Source: JABWCQ01 sp964587105 (GTDB taxonomy: Bacteria; Electryoneota; RPQS01). From it: a stretch of DNA of 64,000 bases. Below, piece by piece: positions 43,577 to 52,900 of the stretch. The translations under genes and the position numbers were made by a program. Each line of letters starts with the position of its first letter. The stretch's first letter is position 1. The notes under the pieces were generated by a model, which ran no database searches, was not told the DNA's origin, and was given only the letters and a program-made list of their open reading frames with translations. Where the stretch lies: positions 262,916-326,915 of the forward strand of contig CAZPKG010000001.1 of assembly GCA_964587105.1 (NCBI GenBank), written 5' to 3'.

Positions 43577-44854
43577 CTATCGCAACATTATGGTTTGCTC
43601 GCGCGACGCACCAACCGATGCAATTGAAACCGGAACTCCCGTAAATTGCTCGATGAAATGCAAATAGTCTTGCGCTTCGCGAGGAAAATCTTCCCACTTT
43701 GTCACATTGTTCAGACTGGCCGTCCAACCCGGAAGTTCCTCATAAATCGGTTCGATTGTCGAGAGGATTCTGCTATCCGAAGGAAAATTCTTGTATGTTC
43801 GCTGGCCATCAGTGTAGGCGACGCAGAACTTGATCTTGTCCATTCCGGTGAGAATATCAAGTTTGGTTACGGCCCATGCGTCAATGCTGTTCACGCGCGC
43901 GGCAAATCGCGCCGCAACACCGTCGTACCAGCCGCAACGACGCGGGCGACCGGTTGTGGCGCCATACTCATCGCCCTTCTCGCGGAGCTTCTGCTGCTCC
44001 TCGCCGTCGGTAATCTCAGTTGGAAACGGTCCTTCGCCGACGCGCGTCGTATAGGCTTTGATTATCCCGATGACGTGATCAATCCTGCGCGGCCCAAGCC
44101 CCAATCCCGTGCAGGCTCCACCGACCGTCGGATTTGACGACGTGACGAAAGGATACGTTCCCATATCCACGTCGAGAAGCGTACCCTGTGCACCCTCCAA
44201 TATCACATTCTTGCCTGCCCGGATCGCATCATCGAGCAAGACCGAAACGTCCTTTACATAAGGATCGATCTTCTTGTCGAATGCCACATACTCTTCGACA
44301 ATTGCCTCAACGTCCATCTCCGCCGCCGAATAGACTTTGGAAAGCAACCGGTTCTTTTCCTCAACGTTAGCGCGAATCTTTTGCCTAAGATAATCACGAT
44401 CGAGCAAATCCACAATACGGATTCCCACGCGTGATACTTTGTCCACATAGGCCGGCCCGATGCCGCGCCCGGTTGTGCCGATGCGCACGCGCTCGCCTTG
44501 TGATTCATGCAGACTGTCGAGCAGCTTGTGATACGGCATGATGAGATGCGCCTGATGACTGACAAACAGTCGCCCATCCAAGTTGATTCCTGCCGCCTCA
44601 AGTTGCGCGATTTCATCCAATAGCGCGCCCGGATCGACCACGACGCCACCGCCGATTACACAAACCGTATTCGGACGCAAAATTCCGGCGGGCAGAAGAT
44701 GAAGCACAAACTTGCGGCCACCTTCAATAATGGTGTGGCCGGCGTTCGCTCCGCCTTGATAGCGGCACACCACGTCGGCGCGCTCGCTCAAGTAGTCAAC
44801 TATCTTGCCTTTGCCTTCGTCGCCCCACTGGGCGCCCAGAACTGCTGTGACCAC
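43577..44854 (-). CDS. purA: Adenylosuccinate synthetase
   Basis: Joins IMP and aspartate using GTP in the first step to AMP. The N-terminal GAQWGDEGKGKIVD contains the catalytic Asp and the P-loop. GGANAGHT carries the catalytic His, and GTTGRGIGPAY and VGEGPFPTE follow. The 425-aa length is normal. GTG start, because the protein then begins MVTAVLGAQWGDEGKGK as in the family. The secF terminator ends only 17 bp upstream, leaving no room for a separate promoter. Confidence 0.96.
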   Translation of the reverse strand: MVTAVLGAQWGDEGKGKIVDYLSERADVVCRYQGGANAGHTIIEGGRKFVLHLLPAGILRPNTVCVIGGGVVVDPGALLDEIAQLEAAGINLDGRLFVSHQAHLIMPYHKLLDSLHESQGERVRIGTTGRGIGPAYVDKVSRVGIRIVDLLDRDYLRQKIRANVEEKNRLLSKVYSAAEMDVEAIVEEYVAFDKKIDPYVKDVSVLLDDAIRAGKNVILEGAQGTLLDVDMGTYPFVTSSNPTVGGACTGLGLGPRRIDHVIGIIKAYTTRVGEGPFPTEITDGEEQQKLREKGDEYGATTGRPRRCGWYDGVAARFAARVNSIDAWAVTKLDILTGMDKIKFCVAYTDGQRTYKNFPSDSRILSTIEPIYEELPGWTASLNNVTKWEDFPREAQDYLHFIEQFTGVPVSIASVGASREQTIMLR

Positions 44855-44871
44855 GTTAAGATACTTTCTTC

Positions 44872-44899
44872 AAAAAAAAGGCCCCGCTCTCGCGGGGCC
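44872..44899 (-). terminator. Terminator after secF
   Basis: GGCCCCGC/GCGGGGCC 8-bp stem with a TCTC loop (44880-44899) is followed on the minus strand by eight T (44879-44872). Confidence 0.92.
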
Positions 44900-44918
44900 G
44901 CGAGGCACTGAAATCGAA

Positions 44919-45827
44919 TTACTTTTTCTTGCCCTGTAGCGCTTTTCGCTCCGCCCATTCCAGCACGATCGGTGCGGCAATGAAAATTGACGAATAGGTA
45001 CCGGTAATCACGCCGACCAACATCGCAAAGCTGAAGCCCTTCAAGACCGGACCGCCATAGAAGAACAAGACAAGCACCGTCAAGAATACCGTCAACGACG
45101 TGATAACCGTTCTTGACATAGTCTCGTTAATACTCTGATTCATAATGTCGGAGAGCTTGACCTGTCGGAGCTTTTTCAGATTTTCACGAATTCGGTCATA
45201 GACCACGACCGTGTCGTTCAGCGAGAAGCCCAACAACGTCAGGAAGGCGGCCAGCACGGACAAGCCGATTTCATATCCGAAGAACATGAAAAAGGCCCAC
45301 GTCACCAGCAAGTCGTGGATCAACGCGATGATGGCGCCCACGGCGAAGGCAAACTCAAATCGCCAAGAGATATATATCAGCAGCAGAATGATAACCACAA
45401 AAGCAGAATACAAAGCCTGCGTGCGCAATTCACTGCCGACCTTCGGGCCCACGACGTCTATACTTCGAATCTCAAAATTGTTGCCGGGGAAGGCCGCCTT
45501 CAAATCGTCGGTCACTTTGCGCTGAAGCGTCTGCACGTCTTCCGAGAGTTTCATTCGGATCGAGTAGTCATCCACTGCGCCAAGACTCGAGACGGTCTTG
45601 ACTTCACCGACCTCAAGGTTCGTCAGTGCGCCGCGCACCTGACCGTCCGACACCGATTGTTCAAATCGGACAAGCATATCCACGCCGCCTCGAAAATCAA
45701 TCGACCAATTCACGGGGCGGATGAACATCGTGACAAGGCCCGCAAGAATGATAAAGCAAGACACCGCGATCGCTTTCCAGCGGTACTTGACGAAATCAAC
45801 GTTGATATTATGGAAAATCTGGATCAT
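44919..45827 (-). CDS. secF: Protein translocase subunit SecF
   Basis: With SecD it uses the proton-motive force to help pull preproteins across the inner membrane. Six membrane helices with the family segments IDFRGGVDMLVRFE, GFSLNDTVVVYDRIRENLKK and INETMSRTVITS. The ATG 45827 shares a base with the secD stop (TGATG), giving 302 aa; the frame extends 13 codons upstream inside secD but without merit. A terminator follows. Confidence 0.95.
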   Translation of the reverse strand: MIQIFHNINVDFVKYRWKAIAVSCFIILAGLVTMFIRPVNWSIDFRGGVDMLVRFEQSVSDGQVRGALTNLEVGEVKTVSSLGAVDDYSIRMKLSEDVQTLQRKVTDDLKAAFPGNNFEIRSIDVVGPKVGSELRTQALYSAFVVIILLLIYISWRFEFAFAVGAIIALIHDLLVTWAFFMFFGYEIGLSVLAAFLTLLGFSLNDTVVVYDRIRENLKKLRQVKLSDIMNQSINETMSRTVITSLTVFLTVLVLFFYGGPVLKGFSFAMLVGVITGTYSSIFIAAPIVLEWAERKALQGKKK

Positions 45828-47857
45828 CAGATGCTCAAAGTTTGAACTTGACGACGACCAATCCAAAGGTCATAGACCAAGCGGGTGAAGAAGATCGCCG
45901 CAAAGAGGTTGACAAGAATACCGACCGTCAGCGTGAGACCGAAGCCCTTGATGGCGCCGGTGCCCATGTACCACAGAACGCCGCCGGCAATCGCCGTTGT
46001 GACGTGCGAGTCAATAATCGTTACAAGCGCGCGGTCAAAACCTGCGTCAATCGCCGCTCGAACTGTTTTGCCGTGTTTTAGCTCTTCACGAATACGCTCG
46101 AAAATCAGCACGTTCGTATCGACCGCCATACCGATAGACAAAATCACACCGGCAATACCGGGCATCGACAGCGTCAACTGGAACAGCGCCAAAATGGCAA
46201 GCTGCAAGAAAATACTGAATACCATGGCGATGTCCGCCACGCCGCCGCTCATGCGGTAATAGAACAACATGAACAGGGTCACAGCAAGGAAGGACAGCAT
46301 CAAGCTCATCTTTCCGGCCTCGACCGAGTCGGTTCCTAATGAAGGCCCGATTGTGCGTTCTTCAACGACGTTCACTGATGCGGGTAGCGCGCCGGCACGA
46401 AGTACGATTGACATATCGCGCGCTTCTTCAGTGTTGTCAAGACCGGTTATGACCGCTGAACCGCCGGAAATCTTTTCGCGCAGATTCGGAGCCATATACA
46501 CCTTATCATCCAGCACAATCGCCAACCTACGGCCAACGTTTGCACCTGTAACACGAGAGAAGACCTTGCCGCCTTCCTTGGTGAATTCAATCTGAACAAT
46601 CGGCTTACCTGATTGTTCAGGATCGTAGCCTGAGCCGATTGATGAGCGAGCGTCCGCCAATTTCTCACCGGTCATTTCGGCGCGAGCCTTGACGATATAG
46701 AGCCGCCAATATTCCTTCTGGTCCGCGCCGATCTTTTCGGATTTGGCCGACCACTTGAATTCCATATCGCGCGGGATGAAACGCTGATTCTCCATTGAAG
46801 TAATCATACGTGTCACTTTGCTGCGATTCTCAAGCGGCACAAGAATATCGCCCGTGCCGCCGACCAACAACGAAAGAAGCGGGTTTTTCGCGCTTGCCGA
46901 TGTATCACCAAGCGTGGTATCCGATTCAGCAAACAAATCTTCAGCTGTCTGAGCGGAATCTTTCTTAACGGAATCTGCTAACAACGAGTCCGATCGTGTC
47001 GAGTCAGCCGCGATAGTGCTGCTGGTGTCACCCTTCATGCGGCGGGCGATGCCTTCGTCCAAGGCCAACAGAACACTCTGTGAACGATCCGTTTCTGCCA
47101 GCAGTTTGAACTCAAGCAAAGCAGTGCGGCCAACCAAAGCGCGGGCGCGCTCCGGATCTTTCACGCCGGGAAGTTCCAAGGCGATACGTGAAGTGCCTAG
47201 TTTGCTAATCGAGGGTTCGGACACACCGAATTGGTCAACGCGGTTGCGCAAAATCTCCAACGAGCGGTCAACTGCGTCACCTGCAGTTTCACGCAACTTG
47301 CTGATGACATCCGCATCCGTCTGGCCTGCTTCGCCCCAAAATCGACTAAGTGAAATGCCCTTCGAGCTGGCGGATTCTTCCAGCGCGTCAAAGGCGTCTT
47401 TGGTCGTGCCCTTAGTCGCGCGCCGCACTTCGGCCATGAGACTCTCGTACTGGTCGTCCTTGCCTTTAGCGGAATGTTCGAGCATCTGCACGAGATCCAC
47501 TTCGAGCACAAGGTACATACCACCCTGAAGGTCAAGACCGCGCTTGATGGCCAAATTTCGATTCGCAGCAAGCGATTGTTCAAACTCGCCGCGCAAGTAA
47601 TTTAGCTGCTCAATCGCCGAAGCCTTGTCCGCCTCAGAGATGCTGGATTGCTGAATTTCACCCGCCAAGTCAACGTCGTCACGATTGATATCAACCGCTA
47701 AACGAGAAAGTGGAATGCCGGATGTTTGTGATAAGCGGGTCAACAAACTTGTCTCTTGTTGAGACAAGCCGTCATAGCGAAAAGTCGGATACAAAATGTA
47801 GCCGCCTAACACTACCAGCGCAATCATTACAATTACTCTAACTCTGTGTGATTTCAT
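45827..47857 (-). CDS. secD: Protein translocase subunit SecD
   Basis: Partner of SecF, 676 aa, six membrane helices and a large periplasmic P1 domain. Marks are GLDLQGGMYLVLEVDL near the N terminus, LELPGVKDPERARALVG, and VDTNVLIFERIREELKHG in the membrane part. The periplasmic region between about residues 265 and 325 contains a Ser/Asp/Thr-rich insertion (SSTIAADSTRSDSLLADS) not usual in SecD. A near-perfect promoter lies just upstream. Confidence 0.95.
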   Translation of the reverse strand: MKSHRVRVIVMIALVVLGGYILYPTFRYDGLSQQETSLLTRLSQTSGIPLSRLAVDINRDDVDLAGEIQQSSISEADKASAIEQLNYLRGEFEQSLAANRNLAIKRGLDLQGGMYLVLEVDLVQMLEHSAKGKDDQYESLMAEVRRATKGTTKDAFDALEESASSKGISLSRFWGEAGQTDADVISKLRETAGDAVDRSLEILRNRVDQFGVSEPSISKLGTSRIALELPGVKDPERARALVGRTALLEFKLLAETDRSQSVLLALDEGIARRMKGDTSSTIAADSTRSDSLLADSVKKDSAQTAEDLFAESDTTLGDTSASAKNPLLSLLVGGTGDILVPLENRSKVTRMITSMENQRFIPRDMEFKWSAKSEKIGADQKEYWRLYIVKARAEMTGEKLADARSSIGSGYDPEQSGKPIVQIEFTKEGGKVFSRVTGANVGRRLAIVLDDKVYMAPNLREKISGGSAVITGLDNTEEARDMSIVLRAGALPASVNVVEERTIGPSLGTDSVEAGKMSLMLSFLAVTLFMLFYYRMSGGVADIAMVFSIFLQLAILALFQLTLSMPGIAGVILSIGMAVDTNVLIFERIREELKHGKTVRAAIDAGFDRALVTIIDSHVTTAIAGGVLWYMGTGAIKGFGLTLTVGILVNLFAAIFFTRLVYDLWIGRRQVQTLSI

Positions 47858-47904
47858 GGTTTAGAAAATGCCAAACCGGAGGGGTGAAGTTTGCAAAGAC
47901 CTCT

Positions 47905-47933
47905 AATATACAACGTTCGAGCTTATTTGTCAA
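47905..47933 (-). promoter_or_regulatory. Strong promoter of secDF
   Basis: On the minus strand TTGACA (47933-47928, 6/6), 17-bp spacer, TATATT (47910-47905, 5/6). The -35 abuts the rluD stop codon. The leader to the secD ATG is about 40 nt. Confidence 0.85.
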
Positions 47934-48918
47934 GCTCCAACATTGCATCTTTTTTCAGTAATTCCAGAACTTTAGTAAACAGTTCTGGGGGTTCCGTCGC
48001 GAAACTAAGAGCAACACCTGATACAGGATGAATGAAGCCCAATGTTCGCGCATGCAACATAAAATGCTCTACTTCTTCAAAGATATCCAGGTAGAGCTTC
48101 TTGCGCGCGCCTCCCAAGTGCCCAACCCGCCTAAGCCGCCCACCGTATGAAGAATCTCCAAATACCGGGTGGCCGATATGTTCAAGATGAACTCGGATCT
48201 GATGCGTTCGTCCGGTGCCCAGCTTCAGGCGAATGTACGCCGTGTCAGCGTAGTTCTCAATGATATGATAGGTTGTTATCGCTTCTTTGCCGCCCCGCCG
48301 CACAACTGCGAAACGTTTGCGATCGCCCGGATGACGGTCGAGTAATGTTTCAATTACATCTCCATCCGTCTTGAATCGCCCCCACACAAGTGAGCGGTAT
48401 TCACGTTCCACAGTGCGGTTGCTGAACTGTTCGGTTAGCTTACGATGAACCTTTTCATCTTTCGCGACGACCAGCAAACCCGACGTCCCCTTGTCAAGTC
48501 TATGCACAATTCCAGGCCGCAAATTCTCCGGCCCGGTCGTCTTTCCCAAATGATGTAACAGCGCGTTGACGAGCGTGCCGCTGAAATTCCCGTGAGCCGG
48601 ATGCGTTACCATCCCCGCAGGCTTATTCACGACCAGCAGATACTCATCCTCATAATGAACATCGAGGGGAATTGCTTCCGGTTCGATATCAGAGGGTTCT
48701 TGTGCTCGAAACAGAATCTCAACATTGTCACCGCCAGTCACGCGCCATGATTTGCGCACGACCTGACCATTGACAAACACCAACCCAGCCTCGATCAGGC
48801 TGTGAACTTTATTTCGGGAGATCGCCGGAAGGGCTTGCGTCAGAAAGCGGTCCAGCCGGAGCGGTTTCTGTCCCGCTGCCGCTTGCAGACGAAAGGGAGG
48901 GTGTGTCGAGTCGTTCAC
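47923..48918 (-). CDS. RluA/RluD-family 23S rRNA pseudouridine synthase
   Basis: Isomerises uridines in 23S rRNA. The N-terminal S4 domain (RLDRFLTQALPAISRNKVHSLIEAGLVFVNG) is followed by the RluA-type catalytic domain with HRLDKGTSGLLVVAK (catalytic Asp), LGTGRTHQIRVHL, and FMLHARTLGF. The start must be at least 50 bp inside lspA because the S4 domain begins there. I suggest GTG 48918 (331 aa); an ATG at 48987 is possible. It is last in the yggS-rluD operon. Confidence 0.88.
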   Translation of the reverse strand: MNDSTHPPFRLQAAAGQKPLRLDRFLTQALPAISRNKVHSLIEAGLVFVNGQVVRKSWRVTGGDNVEILFRAQEPSDIEPEAIPLDVHYEDEYLLVVNKPAGMVTHPAHGNFSGTLVNALLHHLGKTTGPENLRPGIVHRLDKGTSGLLVVAKDEKVHRKLTEQFSNRTVEREYRSLVWGRFKTDGDVIETLLDRHPGDRKRFAVVRRGGKEAITTYHIIENYADTAYIRLKLGTGRTHQIRVHLEHIGHPVFGDSSYGGRLRRVGHLGGARKKLYLDIFEEVEHFMLHARTLGFIHPVSGVALSFATEPPELFTKVLELLKKDAMLELDK

Positions 48919-49429
48919 CGGAAGTTGGGGGGAGAGAAGCAGGGCGCTTGACAAACAAGGTCTGCCAAAGCAAAATCGTGATGCCAATTGTCACGCAGGA
49001 GTCCGCAATGTTAAACACAGGCCAGCGAGTCATGATGAAATCGGGAAAGTCCATATCCGCGAAATCAGTCACCGATCCCATCATTGCACGATCAATCAGG
49101 TTTCCCACCGCGCCGCACAAGAACAAAAACACCGGCCAGCGCATCGAATCGTGTTCGCGTAACAAATAATACAGATAGCCGCCGAGACCAAGAGCAGCTA
49201 CTGAACCAAAAATCATCAAAGTTGTCGGTGAAAAAGGTTCCAATCCGAACGCGACCCCGGGATTCTGAACATAGGTGAACCTGAGAAGTTCGCCAATTAC
49301 TGGAACGGATTCACCGAGGACGAAATTCGCCCGCACCCAATACTTCGTGAGCTGATCTAAGCCCACAAACAAGATAAACCCAAGCACCCACGGCCACAGA
49401 TTGGGCCGCGTTACGAAAGAGGAGGTCAT
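48809..49429 (-). CDS. lspA: Lipoprotein signal peptidase (signal peptidase II)
   Basis: Inner-membrane aspartyl protease that removes lipoprotein signal peptides. Four helices; catalytic Asp122 (SVTDFADMDF) and Asp143 (FNIADS) with NLIDR before them. The canonical protein would end near residue 163 (TLFVKRP). Here a further 43 Ser/Pro/Gly-rich residues follow, encoded in the region shared with the start of the pseudouridine synthase gene. ATGA overlap with the DksA-like gene upstream. Its substrates include the lipoproteins predicted in this window. Confidence 0.95.
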   Translation of the reverse strand: MTSSFVTRPNLWPWVLGFILFVGLDQLTKYWVRANFVLGESVPVIGELLRFTYVQNPGVAFGLEPFSPTTLMIFGSVAALGLGGYLYYLLREHDSMRWPVFLFLCGAVGNLIDRAMMGSVTDFADMDFPDFIMTRWPVFNIADSCVTIGITILLWQTLFVKRPASLPPTSGERLDTPSLSSASGSGTETAPAGPLSDASPSGDLPK

Positions 49430-49896
49430 TCGATATTGTTCTTGGCCTCTTCGAGGCGGCGTTTCGCCTCAATACACAGCTTCGCATGTGGAATGGCTTC
49501 CAACCTGCGAAACTCAATCGGCTGATTCGTGTCCATGCAATAGCCGTATGTTCCGTTCGCCATGCGCTCTTCAGCCTGATCGAGCAGCGTCAGCATTTTG
49601 CCTTCACGGCTTGCGAACAAGAATGCCTTTTCGCGTTCCTGTGCATCGGTACCCTGGTCGGCCATATGATAGCTGTAAGTTGACGAATCGCCCGAATACG
49701 TGTCGGATGTCTGCTCCATCGAACTCTCGCGCAGATAGCCGATCTCGCGCAAAATTTCTTTGCGACGCTCGTTTATCAAATGGCGGAAATACTCGATCCA
49801 TTCCGGCGAGTAGTGAGTCGGCTTGGGACCGTCCGGCCACTTGTGCGCCGGGCCGTTATTGCTATCGTCCGATTTCTTCTTCTTTTCAGTCGCCAT
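49426..49896 (-). CDS. DksA/TraR-like protein with incomplete zinc finger
   Basis: A 156-residue protein of the DksA/TraR family, which binds RNA polymerase through its secondary channel. A charged N-terminal tail and long coiled coil (ERRKEILREIGYLRES) precede the C-terminal zinc-finger region GTYGYCMDTNQPIEFRRLEA...KLCIEAKRR. Only Cys120 and Cys141 remain; the other two ligands are Thr123 and Ala144, so zinc binding is doubtful. Such forms occur in FCB bacteria. It sits between ileS and lspA. Confidence 0.9.
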   Translation of the reverse strand: MATEKKKKSDDSNNGPAHKWPDGPKPTHYSPEWIEYFRHLINERRKEILREIGYLRESSMEQTSDTYSGDSSTYSYHMADQGTDAQEREKAFLFASREGKMLTLLDQAEERMANGTYGYCMDTNQPIEFRRLEAIPHAKLCIEAKRRLEEAKNNIE

Positions 49897-49912
49897 GGTG
49901 AATATATTTCCC

Positions 49913-52900
49913 TTAAGCCTGTGTCAAGATGTTGGATTCTTCTGTGCGGCGCGAGACGATCAGTCCGAATTCATACTCCCCGGCTTTCTGATCTCCCGTA
50001 CCGTGCGTTATGCTAAGCTCTGTGCATAAAGTCTCGCGGCAAACATACTCTTCAAATTGCTTCAACGCGTTTGCCAGTTGCTCTGATTCAGTTGCAAGCT
50101 CAATCGAAATGCGATCCGTAATTTCAAATCCCGCGTCTTTGCGCGCCGACTGAATCGAATGAACGACTTCGCGGGCCAAACCTTCTTCAATCAACTCCGG
50201 CGTCATGTGCGTGTCCAAGGCAATCGTCATGTGACCGTCCGATTGCACAGCATAGCCTGCAAGCTCTTCGCGCCGGATCAAGACATCTTCGGAAGTAAGT
50301 TCTACTCCACCAAGCTCGATACTGTTTCCGCTTTCAAGCTTGGCAATTTGCTCGGCTGTGAGCTGTTCAATCAATGCCGCAATCTCTTTCATGCGGCCGC
50401 CGACCTTTTTGCCCAATACCTTAAAATTCGCCTTTGCAGACAACGAGACTAATCCAGCGTCGTTGGAGCGAATCTCGATTTCTTTGACGTTGATTTCATC
50501 GGTCACAAGCCAGATGTAAGGTGCCAACTCCGCTTCGGCACCGGTTTCCGGCACAACCCACGTCATTCTGGCCAGAGGTTGACGAACCTTCAGCTTGCGC
50601 TCTTCGCGAAGTGCGCGGGCCAACGAAACCGCCTCCTGTACACGAGCCATCTGCCGTTCCAAATTGCGGTCGCGCTTGCTTTCATCAGCCACAGGATATG
50701 TTGCTAAATGTACGCTATCCGGCGCATTTGGATTCAATCCGCGCACAAGATTCTGGTAGATATGTTCGCTTATGAATGGCAAGAACGGGGCCAAGAGTCT
50801 AACTAACCCCTCCAACACCTCATAGAGCGTCGCATAGGCAGCATCTTTATCGGCATCGCTTTCTGATTTCCAAAATCTGCGGCGTGAACGGCGAATGTAC
50901 CAGTTTGTCAACTCGTCCAAAAACGCGAGAATCGCCTGCGACGCTTTGCCCACGTCATATTGATCCAGATTCGTCGTGACTTCGCCGATCAAACGATTGT
51001 ATTCCGAGAGAATCCAATCGTCAAGCTCTGTTCGTTCGACTTTGCCCGATCCGGGCTTCCAGCCGTCGATCACGGCATAGGTCACAAAGAAACTGTAGCT
51101 GTTCCACAGCGGCAGAATCACCGAACGCACAGCTTCACGAATTTCTTCTTCACCGAATCGCTTGGCCAACCACGGGTTTGTTGCAAAGAAAATCCAACGC
51201 ACCGGATCGGCGCCGAACTTCTCAAACAGAGCCATCGGATCAACCACGTTGCCTAATGATTTTGACATCTTCAGGCCCTTGGAATCCAGTACCAACTCCG
51301 TGCAAATTACATTCTTATAGCTTGACCAGTTGACCGGATTGCACCAGAAAACCAGAGCTTTCTTGTCGCCGCGTTGCTTCGCGTCCTGTTGTTTGGCCTT
51401 CGCAACTAAACACGAGCAAGCTAACAGCGTGTAAAACCAGCCGCGCGTTTGATCCTGCCCTTCACTGATGAAGTCCGCCGGATATTGCGACATGAACAAT
51501 TCTTCAGAATTCGGCGCCGCCGGATAACCAAACTGCCCCCACGGCATTAACCCGGCATTAAACCAACTGTCGAGCACGAAATTCTCGCGGCGCATCTCAC
51601 GACCGTCTTTGGCACGAAGAACTACTTTATCAATTGCCGGTTTGTGAGGGTCCCAATCCCGCGCGAGGTCCATACCGGATTCATGCGAAAGCTTGTGAAG
51701 TTCGTCAAGACTTTCAACACACACAGACTCTGTTCCGTCTTCCGTCATCCAGACCGGCAGAGGCGAGCCCCAATAGCGCTCACGCGTGACGTTCCAATCC
51801 TGCACATTTTCGAGCCAATTCCCGAAGCGTCCATCGCGGACATGATCCGGTTTCCAGCCGATATGCTGATTGGCCTCAAGCATCATCTCTTTCAATGCTG
51901 TTGCGCGAATAAACCACGCGGGCCGCGGGAAATACATCAGCGGCGTTTTCGTACGGTAATCGAACGGATAGGTGTGCGTGTACTTCTCTTTGCCGAGCAG
52001 AAGTCCCTTGGCTTGCAGATACTTCAAAATATCTACATCAAGCCCCTCTTCACGAAACTCGCGGCCAGCAAACGGCTTGGCATGTTCTCCCACAAGACCG
52101 TTTGCATCCACCGTTAGCACAACGGGAATCTCCATCTTGCGCAAAATCCGGAAGTCGTCTTCACCGTAGTTTGCCAAATGCACAAGCCCCGTACCGTCTT
52201 CGGTGGTCACATACTCATCACAGACCACAGAGCAAGCCCGCGTTCCCGGAAGATGAAGCCAGTCAAACAACGGCTCATATCGCATGCCTTCAAGCTCTTT
52301 GCCGAGCTTCGTTCCGATGACACGGTATTCACCAAGCATCGCGCTCAATGCTTCCAACCGCGCTGTGGCGAGAATCAGTTTCTTTCCTGTTGCGGCGCGT
52401 TCAATGATCGAATATTCAATATTGGGACCGCAAGCTACCGCGAGATTCGACAACAACGTCCACGGAGTTGTCGTCCAAGCGGTCAGATAAAGATTTTCTT
52501 CACCGACAACTTTGAATTTCACAAACAGCGTGAGGTCCGTCACCTCCTGGTAGCCCTGCACTACTTCAAAATTCGACAATGTCGTCCCCGTGCGCGGGCT
52601 GTACGCCATCACCCGATAATCCTTATAAAGGTAGCGCGGCGATTGACCCAATCTTAGGGCCTTTTCGCGGGCTTCACCTTCAAGCTCAAGGTTCCAAGCC
52701 TGCTTCAGCGTCCACCAATCCGACTGAATATAGTACGGTTCGTATGTCGCATAAGCATTTTCAAGATCAAGAAATCGTCCAATCCTACGAATCGCAACTT
52801 CCCATTCGCGCTTAAAGCGGAACACGGTGTTGCGGCAATAATCCACATACTCTTGCTCACCGTATTTTTGCACGTCAAGCTTGGAGGTAAATCCAAGCTC

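Noticed and set aside
44852..44863. Leaderless promoter for purA (minus-strand TATCTT three bases before the GTG)
   Set aside because: The -10 is too close to the start codon for the RNA to include it, and the -35 position falls in the secF terminator stem with no match.
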